From contig JAKZAN010000005.1 of the NCBI GenBank assembly GCA_023053545.1, forward strand, positions 7,130,001 to 7,194,000: a stretch of DNA of 64,000 nucleotides. The letters are read 5' to 3'. A program made the position numbers and the translations under genes. Below the pieces are notes generated by a model, which had not been told where the DNA came from, searched no databases, and saw only the letters and a program-made list of their open reading frames with translations. The first letter of the stretch is position 1; the number at the start of each line of letters is the position of its first letter. Source of the DNA: Lepidurus packardi (lineage: Eukaryota; Arthropoda; Branchiopoda; Notostraca; Triopsidae). Below are positions 59,392 to 64,000 of the stretch, in pieces.

Positions 59392-61233
59392 ATGGCGGAT
59401 ACCGTGGCTACTGATGCAGGCAAGCTTGTGAAAATGGAAGTAGATTACAGTTCTACTTGCGATGAAAAAATACCCGTGTGTCTGAAGTTGGGGTCAGAAG
59501 GCAAAGTCAACGAAGCTTTAGATATCCTGCTATCGTTGGAAAAGCAAACCCGAACGGTATTCAGTTAGCTTAAAATCATGAAGTATGGAGACACTTTCAT
59601 TGCTGGGGATGTAGGGAACGGATGCCATTTCTACCGGCAGAGTTCTTGTAGCTATTGTTGAGCTGCTATACAATGTACAGCAATGGGAAAATTTACTGGA
59701 GCAAATAGTTGCGTTGACTAAGCGCAGAAGTCAGTTGAAAGCAGCCGTAACCAAGATGGTCCAGGAGTGCTGCACTTATGTGGACAAATTGCCTTCCAAG
59801 GAATTGCAGTTTCGTTTGATTGACACATTGAGAAATGTCACGGCAGGAAAAGTAAGAATCTGGGAACCTTTTCCGAATGTCTTTTAATAATATCGGCTCA
59901 TTCTCTAGATCTACGTGGAGGTTGAACGTGCCCGCTTGTCTCGCCGCTTGGCTGAGATTAAGGAAGCTGAGGGCGACATTAATGAAGCTGCAAACATCAT
60001 GCAAGAGCTGCAAGTAGAAACCTTTGGCTCCATGGAAAAACGAGAAAAGGTAACGTCTGTATATTCTCAAATCAATACACCCTAAAATGGTTGTTAATAG
60101 GTGGAGTTTATCTTGGAGCAAATGCGGTTGTGTTTGGCTAAAAAGGATTTCATTCGTACTCAAATCATGTCCAAGAAAATCAGCATCAAGTTCTTTGACG
60201 AAAAGGATTCTCACGACCTTAAACTCAAGTTCTACAAGTAGATAATGCGCAGTCGGTCTTTGAAAAGGTCAAACTTAAAAATGTCTCAAATTGCAGACTA
60301 ATGATTGAAATGGACCAGAGTGAAAGATCATACCTTTCAATCTGCAAGCACTATCGGGCCATCTATAACACAGATGTGATCCAAGCTGACGACACCGAAA
60401 AGCGCCGTGTTTTACAACATGCCATTTTATATCTCCTCTTGGCTCCTTTTGATAACGAGCAATCCGATCTAATCCATCGTATTGTGCAAGAAAAACTATT
60501 GGAAGAAATGCCCGTTTATAAGTAAATTTCCTATTTCTTACGCCAGTAATACGCACTAATGTGTACTGAAATCTTACTCTGTGGTTAGAGAGCTATTGCA
60601 GCAATTTATTGCATCAGAGATTATTCTGTGGTCTTGGCTTTGCGAGCGTTTTGAAACTGATTTACGAGGCGGAGCTCATGGCTTACCTGCTCCGGAAGTC
60701 TTTTTACCCAATACCGAGGATGGCGAGAAGCGATGGAAAGACATGAAGAGCCGAGTTGTAGAACACGTAAGCTGCGTGAATTTTCTAGAAGTTTTTCTTA
60801 CGAATAATGTTGTTTTGTCTGTTTTTCTTTTTTCGTATAGAATATCCGTATCATGGCTAAGTATTACACGCGAGTGACCCTAGAAAGGATGGCCCAGCTT
60901 CTAGATTTGACTGTGCAGGTACGCGTAAAATTAAGTTTGTCATCTACCTCTTTCAATTTGTTTTAACCCATTGCTACGTAGGATACTGAAACATTCTTGT
61001 CCAACTTGGTAACAAGCAAGACGGTGGTGGCTAAGACGGATCGCCTGGATGGCATTGTTCATTTTGGCAGTGCAGCCAACTCAGGCCAAGACGCCAACGT
61101 TTTGCTAAACAACTGGTCTCGTGGTTTATCTGAATTGATGGATTTGGTGACCAAAGCCAACCATCTGATTAACCGAGAAGAAATGGTGCACAGACATTTG
61201 TTAAGCAATGCTGTTGCGACCGCCCAAGACTAA
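59392..61233 (+). CDS. PSMD12: 26S proteasome regulatory subunit PSMD12 (Rpn5)
   Basis: PCI-domain scaffold subunit of the proteasome lid, which positions the deubiquitinase Rpn11. Eight exons give 470 aa: 59392-59556, 59615-59851, 59909-60049, 60101-60237, 60297-60521, 60589-60766, 60841-60918 and 60982-61233. Long identical blocks are visible: [67 protein letters not shown] and [20 protein letters not shown]. The PCI winged-helix region lies in roughly the last 170 residues. Human PSMD12 has 456 aa. The start [10 protein letters not shown] was chosen because it lies in the last 5' exon and gives the expected N-terminal length. Confidence 0.96.
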
Positions 61234-64000
61234 GTATAAAAATACACGCGTCCTCTTCGTTTTTTTTCGCCTAAAGTCTCTTGTCTGTGCCTTTTTTGTC
61301 CCCGAGTTTTACTTCTAGACGTCGTTTTCTCGGCTTGCGAGCTCTCGGAACTCCTCGTGGTTTTGTGAACCTGACAGTATCGCTTTTTAATTCGCACCCT
61401 TCCAGTTTGTCTTTGTTTCATCTTTCCTAGTATCACCGCCAAAAGCTGCGTGTGACTGCCCTTATCGGTGCATAGGTTTTTCAGGTTAATCTTAGGGAGA
61501 GGTTAGAAATGAGCGACGAACCCCGCCCTCAAGAATGCATCAGTTGATGAGGTGCTCTGATTAAGGATATTGAAGGATTATTGGAGTTGTGGAGGAGCGA
61601 ACCGTTTTCCCTGAATTGATAGACCCTTTCAAAAGGTCAGCTTTTAATGACCTGCCTGCAGAGGATTCCGCTGACCTTATCCAAACGAGAAATCAGCTTC
61701 ATACTAGCAGATTTATCCCAAATGCTGCATATAGGTCATTCAACTTTGAAATCAGTGAACGTTTTTCTCAAAGGAATACATTTACATGTCACATTCTCTC
61801 TCGAACGTTAATGGTTTTGCGTAACTTTGGGCTAGTGGTATTCGTATATCAAAAAGCTAGGCCAACGCCAAAGCCATTAGATGTTACAAACCGAGGTAAT
61901 TGCCCCGGAAGTGTCGTCCCGGCAATCGTTTGTATTTCGGGAGGACTGGAGGGACGAATTTCCCGGAATGGCCGTATTGGAGTATCTGGGAAGGAAAACC
62001 CCGCCTTGATCGCATGCTTCTCCCGCCTTGGTGTAATGATGATTGGGTAAGACGAGAAACTTTTAATTCACTCTGCTCCTACGCGGCTTACTAGTAAGTC
62101 GATTACGTAGTCGACTTCAAGTTGACTTGCAGCGCGTTTTGTTAGGACAACCGCGCTTTTCCATCAGGTAATCAACTTTCAATTAACTGTGTGGTAAGAT
62201 AAAACTTTTAAGAAAACAAAGTAATAATTTTCAATAAACAAGAGTTTTGTATATCAACAAACTACGAATCAGTAGATTATTAATTCCGTGAAGTTTTAAT
62301 TGTTATGAAGTAGGGATGACGTTGATATTTACTTACAAGCGGATCAGTTCGATGACCTATTTGTCTGTAACCATAGTCTCAACGCAACAGTTGGGTCCGA
62401 TAAATGTATTGCCTTTTAAGTAAAAGCCAGTGATTGCAAAAGTGGGAAATTAGAGTGGTGCAAAGTATTTCATGCCCACAGCAAGACAAGTAATTTTGCA
62501 ACTACGTTATTATGCAAAAGACTGTTATTACAATATGTCCAAAAGTGACAATGATGTGTGACCTGCTATCGGATCTAAACAAGAAGTTGTACTACCACGC
62601 TCATGTTGGTCACAGCCATGTACCCTTATAGAGAAGCTACCTCATTTGCATAGTAGCGCCAAGTCGCATGAATAAGAACGCAGAAAAACACGTTCAAGCC
62701 GCCCAAGTAGTTGACTTCATTGCTGGCTTTTGATTTGGGCTCACAAGTCAGCTTCCAAGCGCTCCTCCCCCTTTTCTGCTTTAGGGGGCCGCGGAAGTCC
62801 CGCCCAGCTTGATGGTCCTCTGGTCCTGGCGGTGTCTGCCGGCAGCATGAATGGTTTTCGTTTTAGTTTGGATCAGTTCGGGGCTTTGATAAGTGCGTGA
62901 TCACCGAAGTGGTGCGGAGGGCTTCTCTTGCATAAGGAAAACAAGTTCAACAAACATTTGGAAACTTTCATTGGTTCGCTAAATATTTTCGTGTTGTGCA
63001 TCTTTAGTTTGAGTCGGGGTCTTCTTCATGTGCATTGCAAAATAACTAGTACTGAACCATTTACTCGTTATTTTGACTGGTTTGGTGATTTACCAGACGT
63101 GCTTCGATTTGCCTGTGACTTGGGCTGTTACTGTAATTCCCCAGTTGCAAGGATTTTCGACCAATAACAATCTTCCCAACTCGCGAGCCCTAATCGGCTG
63201 TTGACGTAAAGCTAGTTCGCTTCCTTTCGAAAATTCGTGTCAAAAACCGTGAGCCCGTGCCTTGTTACGGCATGGATCCTCACCAGGAAGACTTGGAAGG
63301 CTCCATGGTAAGTCTCTCAAATTCTTCGCTTCCCCCCATCTTCAGCGGTTTTATAGCTGCCCACATTTAGTTCATCTGAGTACTATTTAGCAATCGAAAT
63401 TCCCTACCTCCGGATGTCGGATGTGGCGGTATGCTTCTCTAAAAGTCAAAGTTTCCCGACTTGTTAATTCTAAGAAATCGAAAGCCAACAGTCCTCACAC
63501 ATTGTATTCTACTCCCAAGAGAGCGGAAGAGAAAGAAAGAAAAATAAAGAGATGGACAAAGATTTAAAAAAAGGTTATTTACGGCTTAATGAGGTAGCGA
63601 AAGCAAGCGAAAGTAAACATGACTTAAAACATTCTCTCATTAATTCATAATTAGTTAATTATAGTCCTTGCGATTAGCCAAACGTTGCTTGACGTCGTAT
63701 GGGGAATGAAAGCTCGAAAGTAAGTGAGGGGAGTTGAATAAGTTGAATAGAGGGGCCTTAGTGCCACACTTATTTATACAAGACTTGTTTAGTTGTTATG
63801 CCCGTCGAAAATCTTACGAGTGAGGATAGCAGAAGGTCCAATAGCAAGTCTAATAAGTAAACAGGCTCGGCTTATCAGTCAACGGGGTGTTGGCCCATAT
63901 ATCCTGGCGGAATTTGCAACGCTTGTTTGCCAAAAGGGCGCCACCCCGATCACGGCTTCCACCCTCACACTCATTTAAAGCATTTCTCGCCATTTCCTTT
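61234..64000. other. Gene-poor terminal region
   Basis: About 2.8 kb with no gene I can support. The longest frame, 61589-62050 (153 codons, opening with GTG), has no motif or splice context. Short GTAGTTGACTTCA-like words recur near 62107 and 62710. A possible start exon at 63272 is listed separately. Confidence 0.35.
63272..63307 (+). CDS. Possible first coding exon of a gene running off the window
   Basis: An ATG at 63272 opens 12 codons (MDPHQEDLEGSM) ending at a strong donor ATG/GTAAGT. No in-window exon downstream could be linked to it, so it is only a candidate for the 5' end of a gene continuing beyond 64000. Confidence 0.25.

Noticed and set aside
61589-62050. Plus-strand frame of 153 codons
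   Set aside because: It opens with GTG rather than ATG, contains no family motif, and has no splice or polyadenylation context.
62100-62730. GTAGTTGACTTCA-like words at 62107 and 62710, considered as ends of a mobile element
   Set aside because: They are direct, short and imperfect, with no inverted ends or coding sequence between them.
1-64000. tRNA, rRNA and CRISPR features
   Set aside because: No B-box-like GGTTCRANYCC with a matching acceptor stem, no rRNA-like blocks and no spaced direct repeats were seen on reading; a covariance-model scan would be the decisive test.

Overview
This window is animal nuclear DNA. It is compact, with about one gene per 4 kb and small GT-AG introns mostly 48-100 bp long, and the genes lie on both strands. 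I found 15 protein-coding loci. Fourteen are complete or nearly so, and the first is only the last exon of a gene lying upstream. Exon models were built by hand from splice signals and family similarity. For every full model the summed exon length is a multiple of three and the intron phases agree, so the genes look intact.

The gene set suggests a small-genome ecdysozoan. It has a ZP protein with PAN modules of the NompA/NOAH type and a pHCl-like chloride channel. A complete outer-arm axonemal dynein chain argues against nematodes, which lack motile cilia. A secreted Frizzled-related protein argues against insects. A tardigrade is my best guess, but this is inference and other compact ecdysozoans are possible.

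Layout. 37-350: last exon of a caspase (+). 1012-16522: axonemal dynein heavy chain of the DNAH9/11/17 type (+), followed by HYLS1 at 16910-17793 (+), a centriole/cilium gene. 18224-19682: secreted Frizzled-related protein (+). 19898-20884: V-ATPase proteolipid c'' (-). 21387-25659: mitochondrial carnitine/acylcarnitine carrier (+), whose 3-kb fourth coding intron contains a complete leucine-rich-repeat gene on the opposite strand (22237-24923). 25894-26654: ARPC4 (-). 27332-29664: SNX9/18/33-type sorting nexin (-). 30177-32636: Cys-loop chloride channel (-). 34919-42612: large PAN/ZP apical matrix protein (-). 44562-51725: FCHO endocytic adaptor (-), divergent from the PAT-complex subunit Asterix at 51981-52523 (+). 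52801-54052: enoyl-CoA hydratase (+). 54242-57663: somatomedin-B-bearing family B GPCR (-). 59392-61233: proteasome lid subunit PSMD12 (+). The last 2.7 kb holds no gene I can support, apart from a possible first exon at 63272.

Two functional groupings stand out, though neither need be more than chance. Dynein and HYLS1 are adjacent cilium genes, and dynein has a good X-box-like site upstream. ARPC4, SNX9 and FCHO all act in clathrin-mediated endocytosis. The most unusual protein is the ZP protein: its 12 PAN modules fall into three classes arranged as A-B-C repeated four times, with almost all module borders at phase-1 introns and Gly/Ser-rich spacers between later triplets.
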